Assembly (NCBI RefSeq): GCF_036320965.1
Contig: NC_092251.1
Coordinates: 7,700,001 to 7,764,000 of the forward strand
Direction of reading: 5' to 3'
Source: Panulirus ornatus
Lineage: Eukaryota > Arthropoda > Malacostraca > Decapoda > Palinuridae
DNA: 64,000 nucleotides
Positions within the stretch are counted from its first letter, which is position 1. Each line of letters opens with the position of its first letter. The translations under genes and the position numbers were made by a program. Shown piece after piece: positions 25,529-36,811 of this stretch. The notes beneath the pieces were generated by a model. That model worked only from the letters and a program-made list of their open reading frames with translations. It did not search any database and was not told the origin of the DNA.

Positions 25529-25599
25529 CTGCAGACAGGAAGCGAGATTATAATCAACAAGGACACTGGAGTCCCGTATTACAGGTCATAAGATTATAT

Positions 25600-25638
25600 A
25601 ACAACAACAATAACAAAAACGACAATAATAACAATAAC

Positions 25639-25680
<42 letters not shown>

Positions 25681-25681
25681 G

Positions 25682-25734
<53 letters not shown>

Positions 25735-25796
25735 GATAATAATAATAGTTAATAATAATAATAATAATGATAATGATTATAATAATAGTAATTGAA
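25600..25796. repeat. (AAT)n with interspersed AAC and GAT
   Basis: About 195 bp of AAT triplets with scattered AAC and GAT steps, 72 bp above exon 4. A plus-strand frame through it reads as polyasparagine, an artefact. Confidence 0.96.
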
Positions 25797-25841
25797 GCTT
25801 ATAGGTAAGAGCTAAATATGATGCTCTTCGACAATAAAATG

Positions 25842-25843
<2 letters not shown>

Positions 25844-25915
<72 letters not shown>
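25844..25915. repeat. (TA)n microsatellite
   Basis: Pure TA tract of about 71 bp. Confidence 0.98.
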
Positions 25916-25918
<3 letters not shown>

Positions 25919-26284
25919 TCATACACAGAAGAAATACCCTCACGAATTTAAAAGTTTTATCATGAAATTTAAAACAGCCGACCCGCTATCATAAAAGAAT
26001 GAAATGGTAATACAAGCCGTGGTTACCGACATACATATTCTGTAACATGAATACAAAGAAGGTAATCAAAAAAGGCGTCTGTATTTTGATGTGAAGGTCA
26101 AGTATAATCACGGGAACTTGAAGTGGTTCAGAGACGTTGTAAAATGTGTAGTCGAGTGTGTGTATATGTGTGTATGCGTATGTCCTTGCGTGTGTGGAAT
26201 TGAATACGTTTGTCTGTGTATATATGAGTATGCATGAACGTACCAGCAATCAAACCCTTTTCTCTTATTAAGTATTCATGTGTG

Positions 26285-26289
<5 letters not shown>

Positions 26290-26348
<59 letters not shown>
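26290..26348. repeat. (CT)n microsatellite
   Basis: Pure CT tract of about 59 bp. Confidence 0.98.
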
Positions 26349-26352
<4 letters not shown>

Positions 26353-26617
26353 CTCCGAAAATTTGGCCCAGGGCTATCATAAGAAAACAACCTGAATTCA
26401 GAAAATATATATAACTGTGGAAACACTTCACCCACACAGCTTCTCGTAACTGCTGAAATAAGGAGCTACCAACTGTGCCCGTTCTCTTAAAAAGTCTCCA
26501 ACACCCACTATCTCTCGAGGAGCCAACACTGGAGATAGTTAGGCTTCAAAGTGAGAGATACTGGCTTATGTATGGCCCATCATGGAAGACGGGGGTCGAG
26601 CCTAATCCCTTACCTCT

Positions 26618-26619
<2 letters not shown>

Positions 26620-26686
<67 letters not shown>
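26620..26686. repeat. (TA)n microsatellite
   Basis: Pure TA tract of about 66 bp. Confidence 0.98.
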
Positions 26687-26689
<3 letters not shown>

Positions 26690-27093
26690 GAGGGTGAAAG
26701 GCATGCGCGGGATAATGTAAGTGGAACGATATGGCATACTGGGGTCGACGTGCTATCAATGGACTGAACCAGGGTATGTGAAGCGTCAGATATAAACCAT
26801 GTAAAGGTCTGTGGGGTCTGATTTAGTTGTAGCGCACATGACAGCTAGAGAATGGATGTGAGCGAACGTGGCCTTTCTTCCTCTATTGCTAGCGCTACCT
26901 TGCCAACAAGGGAAACGGCAATAAGGTGTATATGTGTAACAAACAATTACTGAAACAAATCATAACCAAGTCAAAGAGGCTAACACCGACCAATCAGCTC
27001 CGCTCCACAATAACTGACAAAACAGGTAATTAAGACAAACAAAAGACACACATAAAGAGCCACAGTTACGATGAATACTTCAGGGAGACTCAC

Positions 27094-27218
27094 ATCCTCA
27101 ATCTCGAACACATCGTCCAATGGGTCGGGATCCGGTGTAACTCTCAGGTCCGGGAGCGGAGACGCGACCCGGGTCGGTTCCTCTTTCGTATCATACACAC
27201 TGTTGCCCACATTGTAAC
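27094..27218 (-). CDS. Exon 3 of the assembled gene
   Basis: The acceptor is CCACCCACAG and the donor is GAGGAT|GTGAGT. The exon is 125 bp, entering at phase 1 and leaving at phase 0. The frame begins GYNVGNSVYDTKEEPTRV and ends DPLDDVFEIED. It is acidic with prolines and no recognised motif beyond a VFEIED tail, which echoes the acidic strands of the large exon. Exons 2 and 3 together are 243 bp with phase 0 at both outer borders, so they could be skipped as a block without shifting frame. Confidence 0.8.
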
Positions 27219-28080
27219 CTGTGGGTGGAGACACACATGACGATAAGTCTGTAAACACTTCTCGAACATCAGGCGTCAAATACGCTCATAGACCCTCAAT
27301 ATACAGAGGTCTTACACATAACATAGATGCATGTACTTACACGACTATATAGTTCCAGGTGCACATTAAAGAAATAACCATCGCGTACATGTTTGTAAAC
27401 ACTGTTACATATCAATAAAACCCTAAGGCACATATATGATGGTAACACAATAATAACACACATTTCAGATTCAACTGTGAAACAAAAGAGTATTTACCAT
27501 ACTGAGTCTGTAAGTTTACAGCAGCGACTACAAAGGATCGAGTGTAATACGACTAAGTTTTAATATCATCTGCGTTGTCAACGGCTAAGGGCTATGAGCG
27601 GTGTCTGTGCTAGAGGTTCTAGGCTAACGAAGTCTATCCTCAACTGTGAGAAAGGCCCCCATCCATAACTTTTTATCATCAACGGCTGAACGAAGTCTTC
27701 AGGTTATAGAGTTTCAAAGAGGGTGGCGCCCTAAGGGGGAAAAAAAAAAAAAGAACAGCGGAGGAGTTAATTCCATGCAAAGAAGATGCGATGCAATAAC
27801 ACACACTCGGGCGTGTCCCCCCCATCCCCTTCCCTCCCTTTCTGGAATATACATCGCCAACATTGCTGAAGACGATGGCGCTCTTTATTATGCAACATGA
27901 ATTACAGGTTTCTCGAACGCGTACGTAATAAGCGTCGTCATCTTCGGGCTCGTGTCAAAGGCCGTGAAGAGGATCTTTGTTCTTTACGACCCCGGCAAAA
28001 TATAGATGGAATAATCCTCGAACATATGTGAAATTTGACCCCACACCTCCTCAAATATCGTACCGTTTTATCACTATCAG

Positions 28081-28163
28081 TTTCTGTGTTCTTGTGGAAT
28101 GTTCGAGGAACTGCAGTGTTCCACGAGAGATGTGTGGGGATGCCACTGGTGGATGCCTCTGTG
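28081..28163 (+). CDS. Doubtful plus-strand EGF-like exon
   Basis: A possible 83-bp exon with acceptor CACTATCAG and donor CTGTG|GTAAGT lies within the 27.2-30.9 kb intron of the minus-strand gene, on the opposite strand. Its frame has six cysteines in 27 residues, including NCSVPREMCGDATGGCLC, with the C-x-x-x-T-G-x-C-x-C ending seen in laminin-type EGF modules. Against it, the entry phase is 2 and the exit phase 1, whereas EGF exons are usually symmetric. No partner exon was found, and a short cysteine-rich frame can occur by chance. Treat it as a lead only. Confidence 0.2.
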
Positions 28164-29569
28164 GTAAGTGTGAATCAAGGCCGAGATGGCGAATGAGGTG
28201 TGAAAAGCGAGCGTATGGAGGGTAAATGTTAGGTGTGCCCAGTAGGTAAGGAAGGTGTAGTACCTGTAGATTCAGAGCTGAAAAAATTAGTGTACGAGTG
28301 TAGGATGATGACTTTGTGCTTGAGAGGTACCGGACAAAGACTGTCTGTTGGTGTGGCAGACGAAAACAAGGGGTGATGGCCACGGCCTCAGAGGAGAAAG
28401 AGGACTTCTTTGGTATGTTGTAGGTGAGTGGATGTGTGGCGAGATAACATTTGCTTAAACGCCCAATGTATATCCACCCCTCTCAGTTCCTTTACCCTCT
28501 TTCTATCATCTGCCTCCTATCATCTCCTTCACCGTCGTAATCTTTCACTATTATCTACACTCTTCTCATTCCTTCAGTGCCTCATACACTCTCTTATCCC
28601 TTCTTTTACCTTATGCCTCACTTTTCCTCCTATTACTACTACCTTCAGCTCAGAACTCTCTCATACCACTCATCACTCTTCTCTCTGTCTCCACTCATCC
28701 TCACACTGCTCCAACACCCCATCTGCTCCTTTATATCCTCTTGGATACGATTAAACTTTTCTCCCCGACACCTCCCACATAAGCTCTCACTCTCTCCCAA
28801 ACTTCAACAGAAGTTTAAATTCTATCCGAAATTAATCGCATCGATTCCCAGGTCCTCCCGAACCCCCAATAATTACGTTTTAATGGACTGCTCTGCTGGG
28901 AGGGAAACGGACAAATATTCAGTCAGTCGAATGAATTATTAACGAAACACATCGAGAACATTTCTAATATATCATGTTCAATCAGAGAGAGAGAGTTCTC
29001 TCTTCGGTTACTTGAGGGGAAAAGAAATTGTGATACTCTGTTCCTAACTTTACCAACTTCTTCCTATATCAACAGGTTCCACGCCAACTAGCGCAGACCA
29101 CAACACTGCAACAGCTACGAGATGCACAGCAGAGTAAGTGTGCAGGAATTTCAGTCAACTTCGGAAGGACATACACATGAAACTATCCCTAAAGGGAAAC
29201 GTTCAGTCAATTCAGCATTGACGATATTTCACGAGCGTTTTGGAAAAGTGTGGGGTGAGAACGGGGCTTTTAAAATCATGAGTTTTGTATCTATGTATTT
29301 TTCGCATTTCTGAAAACCTGTACATGTGAACTGCGTATGTGAACATATTGCATCCTATGGCTTTGTGTGCAAGCTGTAAAATGTTTTAACATTACTTTTG
29401 TCAACGTAACATATTTGCCTCAGCAATGAACTAAATGCTATTTACTTTTCAAGCTGTTTGCTTAACTGTTCAGTTTAAGTCCAGTGGGACTCAATGACCC
29501 ACTTGGTACCATGTTTTCCCTTGGCTCCTCTGAATGATCCCACTTCCAATCCCCGTCCTTCCAGCTCCT

Positions 29570-29665
29570 CTAACTGAGCCTACACTCTTCCCTGTTTTCT
29601 TCGTACAAGGTCCTCACTGAGCCTACACTCTTCCCTGTTTTCTTCGTACAAGGTCCTCACTAAGA
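29570..29665. repeat. 43-bp direct duplication
   Basis: Two near-identical copies of a segment with TGAGCCTACACTCTTCCCTG and TTCTTCGTACAAGG, about 100 bp upstream of the reverse transcriptase relic. Confidence 0.85.
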
Positions 29666-29759
29666 TTTCAATCCCAACTGCAGGTGAACAAACTAACTCT
29701 CCCATGTCTAAAACACCAACTTTTCACTTCTTCTTGATGCATCCCTTGATCTAACCCTC

Positions 29760-30135
29760 TCTCTAAGAGAGACGACGGTTCCAACCCTTTTAACTATCGC
29801 CTCATTGCTCTCTCTTTTCTTCTTCGTAAAGTCTTCGAAACTCTCAAGTGTTAAACATTTGGAATCCATTCCCTTCTTTCAGATCACCAATACTGCTTCC
29901 TCGGTGCAAGATCTACAACTGTTTTTCCTAAGTGACCCCACTCCGGTCCTCCTCCTCTTTGGGATTTTGGTGTTTTTCCCTCTCTCTCTTACCCACAATG
30001 GAATCAAAAGCCTTTCTCATTCACTCTCCTGGTGTCACCTTTCTTTAGCCATCCCCTTCCTTCCGCTATTGTGTTGCTTCCCTCCCTCTCTCTATTGTAC
30101 TGGCATCATTCAGGCTCCTGTTCTCGTTAGCAGTC
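29760..30135 (+). pseudogene. Decayed non-LTR retrotransposon reverse transcriptase fragment
   Basis: From 29771 the plus strand reads DGSNPFNYRLIALSFLLRKV followed by FETLKC, then an in-frame stop, then LLSDHQYCFLGARSTTVF. This matches the order of landmarks in jockey-like LINE reverse transcriptases (NYR-x-I, K-x-FE, L-x-x-HQYGF-x-x-GRSTT), with Pro to Leu, Gly to Cys and other changes. Two stops lie in the first 55 codons, so the copy is dead. The 3' limit is uncertain because similarity fades after the GARSTT motif. It sits in the intron between exons 2 and 3 of the minus-strand gene, in opposite orientation to it. Confidence 0.7.
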
Positions 30136-30912
30136 TATTTATGTCACCGTCCCGATGACAAGGACCCAAGGAAAAAGCGTCTGGCTGCTGCTTCCCATAA
30201 GTACTTATGTGGAGACCAACTACACGAGGATTGACCGTTATAACAGTTCCCATTTTTTTCTCGGACGTATGATGGACTTAAGAAATTCACTCACCTGTCT
30301 TTCCCACTTTCTTTAATCAGGTAAACATATACCTGAGAAGCTCAATCCTATATGAACTCATCATCAAACCTGTTATCTTACCTTTACTCCGAGATGGTTT
30401 GAACTGGGGCACGCTTTTGTCCGCGCCATGGCGGGCCCCTACAAATCAGAAAATGGCTGATGTCTGGACCTAAGCAAACGCTACTTTTCGAGAAAAAAAA
30501 GGAAGAAGAAAGACCAGAAGTACTTAAGTTTATTGGTATCATCTGTTATATGAGCAACCCTCTCCTAAATAGATATCTCGTAGAAGAAACTGATTTCAAA
30601 GCACAGATTCTCAAACTAAAACAAAACTCAGCTGCTTAAACTCTACCTAATTCCACTCCTGACATGACAGAACAAGAATGTATCTTTCGAAACCGTACTG
30701 AATTAGATCTAAAAACGAGTTCACTTATCGCTACACAAGACCCAGGGACGACAGCATGATGACGACCTGTCTACTCTCTCTTGAGACCCCAGGAACGACA
30801 GCATGGAACACGACGACCCATATCATCTCTTGAGAAACAAGAATGACAACACACAGTCGACCCGTCAAGCCTCTTGAGGCCAAGAGGATGGAAGGGGAGC
30901 CATCTGGATCAC

Positions 30913-31030
30913 CTGCAACAGCGCCTTCTTCGGCGTTCTCGTCGTGCCTCTTGCTCATTGCGGCGTAGTGATTTGGACCGTCGTCCTCAGGCAGAGTGTC
31001 CAGGAAGCTGTTATCCAGCATCTCCAGTAC
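30913..31030 (-). CDS. Exon 2 of the assembled gene
   Basis: The acceptor is GCGGCAG at the upper end and the donor is GCAG|GTGATC at the lower end. The exon is 118 bp, entering at phase 0 and leaving at phase 1. It encodes 39 residues starting VLEMLDNSFLDTLPEDDGPN and ending near AEEGAVA. The segment is acidic and could form a short amphipathic helix at its start. It joins directly to the TDE end of the large exon. The 491-bp intron between them (31031-31521) contains no other convincing exon. Confidence 0.8.
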
Positions 31031-31521
31031 CTGCCGCATAGGGAAAGTAGGTTTACTGACGAGGAAGCTCAGCAAAGGAATGGGGGATTTAAGGGCAAAC
31101 GAGGGAAGCGTATGGCAGAAGGGGAGAGCCCAAGATTGGATGGCTTTGCTTGGAGATGAGAGGCCTTCGTGTAAGAGGGAGAGACAGATCAGGAGAGGAG
31201 GAGCCGAGGGCAGGGAAAGCCACGGGAAGACGGGAAAGTCCGCAGTAGGTGGGATTGGCTTGGGAAAGGCTCGGTGAAGGAACTCGAGGGAAAAGGAAGT
31301 AATCTACAACATACACACAGTTATCTATCTATCATTTATCTACTTATCTATCTCTATGTATATATCACTTATTCATAGGTTGGCTTAAAGACTACACATT
31401 TCACACCCAGCCTATATTCGATTTTGACACAGAGGAGAGTCTTCGATTGTGCATGACTGAAGATCTCAAATGACCCAGTGGGTAAGTGCTTCCTCAGCGT
31501 AATGATGTCTCATATTCCTAC

Positions 31522-34464
31522 CTCGTCTGTGCGCTGCTCGAGGTTATCCCTGGTGTTGGGGGGCGGCGATCTGCTGGGGCCTGAAATCATCGTCTCCGAA
31601 CATTCAGAATCCCTGAACATAGATGGCTGCGAGTAGATGACTTCGCTATCTACGGTCATCTCCGGTATCGGCGAACACACACGAACACCTTTCCTGCTGT
31701 CGGTGGGAGGAGGTGACGGTGATCGCGGGTGACCCCTTACAAAATCGTATGTATCGAAGACGTCATCGGCGTAAGAGGTTGCTGGGTAGTCTCGCGCGGG
31801 CGAAGGTGACCTTGGAGGGTCGTAGATAGTGCCGGAGTAAAGACTACTACAAGACGGTCGAGATGAGTAATTGGATGTGGCCATTTGAGGACTTGAGTGC
31901 CCACCATATGGGGTCTTCAATTCCGTAGGCGTTGGGGATCTCGGGTTGTCAAAGCTATCGTACTCGTCGTCATAGTACCGCAGGCTCCTGCTCTTCTCCG
32001 TCGCTCGAACATCGATGGTCTCGATCACCTGCGGGCTGTAGAACTTCTCGATGTACTCCCCACTTTTCTTGGGAGCTCGGAAGATACGCTTCCGTACCTC
32101 CTGGCACTCGATGAACTTCTGGTGCTCTTCTTCAACCACTTTCTCAAACATCTCGAGCTTCCGTGCCACGAACGGTCCAGATCCAGTCCCCCCAATCTTC
32201 GACTTACGAACATTGAATTCGAAGTTCCCGTTAGGGTCGTCGTCGTGGGGGTAAATCGGCTCTGCCGTCGAGTTCACTAACTTCGCGATGTCGCAGCTGC
32301 TGCCGTAACGCTTGAGGCCGCGGCTCTCCGCCGTACCTGCGAGGGAGGCGAAAACTCTAGGTTTGTGCACAACATCGTCATCGTCGCTACTATGTTCTTC
32401 ATCGTCACTATCAAGGTCATACTTGGGCAGATAGCGGTCACAATCGTCATCATCAAAACCAGGTACAGTGAGGAACATACTTCTATAGCCAGGCACCCTA
32501 AGATCATACATGATTTTGTTTTCGCGATCAAAACTATCTTTGGGTTTTGGAGCTTGCGGGGTTGGGGGTTCTATAGAAATTTCTGGTAAGCTCGTGGTAC
32601 TCGTTGGTAAAAAGAGGCTGGATCTATTCTTGTTGGCATTGGACAAGTTACTAGACACACTACCGGTACTTATGGACATGCTACTATGTTCTGAAGCACT
32701 TGTACTATTGTTTCTCGATTCAGTAACAGAGGCACTAGTAGAACTGCTAACACTAGTAGTCCTTTTAGGCTTCCTGCTGTTACCACTGACACAATCATTA
32801 CTCGCAACACAACTAGTCCTAAAGTGGGTAGAAAAACTATTTATACTCTCGTTATTGTTTAACAAACTAGTTTCAGGGATACTTCTACAGGTCTCATTTC
32901 TAATGTCGACTTCACTAGTTAAAAGGTAATTAGCCTCTACACTAAAACTACCACAAGCTTGTCTAGGAGGGTCTCTGGGGTACTTTGCAACACACCGATG
33001 GAAATAGTCACCGTTACCATTGCTCGTTGGGCTGTGGTCGTCCATGAAGTTCATTGAGGCCGAACCTGAAAGAGGACCTGTTGGCTGCGGTTGCTGTACT
33101 TGGTCTTGTTGCTCCTTCTCTTCTATCAACTGTTTCTGCATTTCAATGACGTGTTTCTGCTCTTCAATCAACTGTTTCTGATTTTCGATTAACTGCTCCT
33201 GCTCAAACTGCTGGGGCTCTTCGGATGGCAATTCTTCCCTCTCTTGGCTGTCTGAGCGCTGGGGAGGTGGAGCTTCTGAGCCTCCAGCCAGCTCTGGATA
33301 ATCCTTCTCCACTGCGTCTCCAATGTAATCTTCATAATCTTCGGGTGAGAGGACAGTCTTCCGTGGCTCCTCATGACCCAGACTCGAGCTGCGTTCTAGT
33401 GATTCTTCTTCAATCCCCTCAAGCCTCATTGCTATTCTCTTCTCTTCTTTCTTCTTCTGGGCGAGTTTCCTTCGTTCTTCAGCCATCATCAGTTCGGCTC
33501 TCATCGGGCTAAGATGAGAAGTCGATGGGGATGAAACGTCCAGGGTGATAATTTCTTCCTCGCCTTCGATATAGTTCCTCGGCCGGTTCTGCAGGATGTG
33601 TTTTCTTTTCTGGGCGAAGTCATCGGGAGTGAGGTCCTCCTCGTCTACGAACACAGGCGTCACGCGCCCATGGTGGTTAAGGTCTTCAACGACGATAGAA
33701 TCCACGAATTTCTCCACCTTCTTCACCCTGTTCATTTTCTTCTTCTTCGGCAAATGCCGATTGGGGAACAACTTGTCCTTCACTTTCCCACCGATTCCCT
33801 TTCCCTTCTTGGAATCGATGCGAGTCTGAATTCCTGTTTTCTCGTCTTGGATCACGATGTCGTCCTCAACCTCTTCATCGTAGCCGTTGTCCGTGCTGTC
33901 TTTGGCAGCGTTCTCCACATTCTGGTCGAGGGCTACATCAGCAGGAGGTTCCTGACTGCCGTTCACTAAGGCACTGTTAACTCGAGACGACCTGGCGTTT
34001 TGTGGGATTGGGGCAGTCTGAACTTCGTCATCATCCAGGTTAAGCACTATCTCCTCCACTGCTTTACCGCCGCCGCGTCTCACCTTCGACGGCCGCGATG
34101 ACCTGAACCTCCGCGACGATGACCTTGCAGGGTCTTCATCCTGGATAACGAGATGCACTTCTCCGGGTTGCAGTTCTGCCGGAGGAGGAGGAGCAGCGAC
34201 GGGGCGTCTGTGGCTCACTCGAGATGCAGTGGCAACGGGCGCCGCCGACGTCGCTGGTGCAGACGGCGGTGGTTGGACCGGCTCATTTTCCAGGTTAAGA
34301 TCAATCTCCTCCTCACACTCACCGCTGGACCTCAACCTAACCTTGGACGACCTGAAGAGTGAGGTTGTCGATCCTCTGGTTCGGTCATCCCCGAGGTCTA
34401 ACACGATCTCTTCTTCTTGACGTCCGCCACGACGCAAGTCACCGACAGAGCTACTAAAACGACC
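31522..34464 (-). CDS. Large internal exon (981 codons) of unrecognised gene
   Basis: The acceptor CAG lies at 34467-34465 after a pyrimidine-rich run and the donor is GAG|GTAGG at 31522/31521. Entry and exit are both phase 0. The first 210 residues hold repeated acidic strands of the type EEIVLDL, EEIDLNL, EVHLVIQDED, VEEIVLNLDDD and DIVIQDE, separated by Arg/Ser-rich linkers (SSKVR, PSKVR). A basic patch KKKKMNRVKK lies near residue 240. Residues about 325-345 are a charged helix, and residues about 420-455 form a Gln/Glu coiled coil with heptads QLIEEQK, HVIEMQK, QLIEEKE. Residues 560-620 are Ser/Thr-rich. Residues 640-820 are the most complex part, with RVPGYRSMFLTVPGF, an Asp/Glu run and a helical segment near 770-800. 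The C-terminal 150 residues carry RSPTP, RSPSP (twice) and RSPPP, possible proline-directed kinase sites. No cysteine-rich, enzymatic or membrane domain is visible. No in-frame ATG precedes the large body of the exon, so it is internal rather than a single-exon gene. Confidence 0.9.
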
Positions 34465-35399
34465 CTGGAAGGAGAAGAAGAGATTATCAAAATCTTATCG
34501 CAGGAACAGATAGCATTTTCACCTATATATGTGAGAAACGTTACACAACCACAAGAACACACACAAAATGGAGGAGGTGCTGAAATTCTTCACCTGGGGC
34601 TTGAACATATCCAACTACTGCCGTGAGGAAGAGGCAGCTATTGTAGAAAAATTCCTGTCATAACTGAATCAACACCAAAATGATAAGAAATATTGCAGGA
34701 GTTTGAAATTAATCGTAACTTAAATCAAAGATACCATTTACTTGTCTGGTAACAGCACTGATACAGCCCTTATCGTTCACCCTATACGATTTCCCTACGC
34801 GTGTGTCTCTTGTATCTGTGTCTCGATTACAGTCGAGTCTGATAATAAAATATTGCAGCTGGAATATCGTCAGCCTATAGACTAAGAGTCTCTCTGAACC
34901 CCACTGCAATTGTGAATGACTTTGTATCACGTAGTCCTGCAATGTTCACTTACTCACATCGACAATGGTATTTCTAAAGAACTATAACAACTGGAACCGA
35001 ATTTTACAACAACAGAGTTTCACTCGAGGGTAAGCATCCCACATTAAATAATGAAAACAGAACATGACGAAAAAAAATCATGTGTTGGATTACAACCTTT
35101 GAAAACGACCACAACTTTACAGACCACTGGAATTAGAGAGAGTATTCCTCTTTTGTCAGCTGCCATTAGTTTTAGAATGGATACCTGGTCGGCAACAGCG
35201 TCTGGAATTCTATATAAAAATGGGTTAAGACAGACAGAATGAAGTCCCGCGGTCAACTGAAAAATAAATGCATTGTTCTAATGAGGAGAGGTAGCACGTA
35301 TGACTGACCCTGATTGTTGGGTTGTAAAGGGAATATCTATTAGTGAGGGACGCGCCGCTGGGTGGGGCCAGGTTGTGACCAGCCCTTTGTGTGGACCCG
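34465..35399. other. Region upstream of the large exon, nothing recognised
   Basis: This should be intron of the minus-strand gene. No convincing upstream exon with a phase-0 donor was found here. Confidence 0.5.

Positions 35400-35428
<29 letters not shown>
35400..35428. repeat. (AC)n microsatellite
   Basis: AC tract of about 29 bp. Confidence 0.95.
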
Positions 35429-35430
<2 letters not shown>

Positions 35431-35501
35431 GTGGGGTAGCATCATCAACACCTTACCCTACCCTTGATAAGCCTTGTGGCCCCCACCTGGTCGCAGATAT
35501 G

Positions 35502-35636
<135 letters not shown>

Positions 35637-35924
35637 GACGAACAAGAGGCTCCACCGGGAGTAGGCATAAAGGACCCTGCCGGGAGCGAAGGACGAAGGT
35701 AAACAAACTTATGGTTGGTGAGGGGGTTCCCCTAGTAGTGTGTGGCGGTGGCCCCGGCCTGGGTGTCATGGGGGCCGTGATTTGCACCTGCACACTGGGG
35801 GTATGGGTGTGGGGAAGACGTGGGACGTTGCAAGGTGGTGAGGGAGGTCTGTGAAGAGTTCCTGGGCCGATGAACAACAGGTCGTTTGATGGAGATCATG
35901 GGGGAGATTCCTGTAATGCTGGTC

Positions 35925-36225
35925 ATGGAGAGTTGCAGGGTCATGAGGGAGGTCGTGGAGAGTTATGGGGTCATGACGGAGGTCGTGGAGAGTTATGGGG
36001 TCATGAGGGAGGTCGTGGATAGTTATGGGGTCATGAGGGAGGTCGTGGAGAGTTATGGGGGTCATGAGGGAGGTCCTGGTGAATTATGGGGTCATGAGAA
36101 AGGTCGTGGAGAGTTATGGGGTCATGAGGGATGTCGTGGGGCTCTGGAGAAGATTGTGGAGAGTTGTAGAGTCGTGAGGAGGGTTGTGGAGAGTCGTGGG
36201 GTCGTGAGGAGGGTTGTGGTGGGTT
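35925..36225. repeat. 30-bp minisatellite
   Basis: About ten copies of a 30-bp unit such as GTCATGAGGGAGGTCGTGGA followed by GAGTTATGGG. Later copies shift to GTCGTGAGGAGGGTTGTGG. The unit is ten codons long, so several frames stay open on both strands without coding meaning. Confidence 0.9.
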
Positions 36226-36811
36226 CCGCGGTTGTATGGCTTGTGATAAGAGTGCTGAGGTGGAGGTGGGGGAAGGAGCAAGCCTGTGAAGGGAGGCGGT
36301 GAGGGAAAAGATGACATGCGGTGTTGGGGCAGGGAGACCAAGCAGAGTTTTTACCTGCAAAAGCATTTTCAGTAACACACACACACACGACCATGTAACA
36401 CACACACACGACCATGCAATGTTATCTCAATGTCTGACAATAAAACGTGGTAGTTTACAGTTCACTACGCTATCACCAAATATCTAAACTCTCTGTTGTT
36501 CAGTTCAGTCGAAAGCTGGGACTGAAATGAACAAAACTTGTATGCACATACAGAAGAGTATCCCCCCCCCAACCCCCAAAGAGAACATCAATTCATTTCC
36601 TGATCAATATCTTCCCTTAATCCTCAAATCTGCTGTGATTTCCACGTCATGAAAATCATCTCCAGCAATGCCGACTGTCCTTCATAATCAACGTAAAACA
36701 CTGACGGGCTGGCGCAGAGGTTTTGTGCGCAGCAGCGAGACACACACTGCGATGAGAGCCACTAGGAAGACGTAACATATACGGAGGCACTAGGCTGATG
36801 CAGCAAGCATG

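Larger units (their letters stand above)
27219..30912 (-). other. Intron between exons 2 and 3
   Basis: A 3.7-kb intron of the minus-strand gene. It contains the reverse transcriptase relic, the 43-bp duplication and the doubtful plus-strand cysteine-rich exon. A pyrimidine-rich, plus-strand-open stretch at 28,460-28,760 looks like shadow reading. Confidence 0.7.
23514..34464 (-). other. Six-exon partial gene, unrecognised disordered protein
   Basis: This is the span of the only gene that can be assembled here. Six minus-strand exons (34464-31522, 31030-30913, 27218-27094, 25528-25224, 24851-24766, 23593-23514) each have an AG acceptor and a GT donor. Their phases join as 0, 1, 0, 2, 1 and end at 0. 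The joined reading frame is 3,657 nt, 1,219 codons, with no stop. A chance frame would rarely survive five joins with compatible phases, so I regard the model as real. Upstream exons with the start codon and downstream exons with the stop were not found. They may lie above 34.5 kb, below 23.5 kb or outside the window. The product is largely low-complexity and charged, with no signal peptide or membrane segment in the part seen. The family is not recognised. A cytoskeletal or scaffold role would be a guess. Confidence 0.85.

Noticed and set aside
26520..26612. Possible second tRNA-derived SINE before a TA tract
   Set aside because: Only weak box-like matches (TAGTTAGG, GGGTCGAGCC) at unusual spacing. 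Not strong enough to call.
31897..34420. Plus-strand frames of up to 139 codons opposite the large exon
   Set aside because: Antisense shadows of the minus-strand coding exon.
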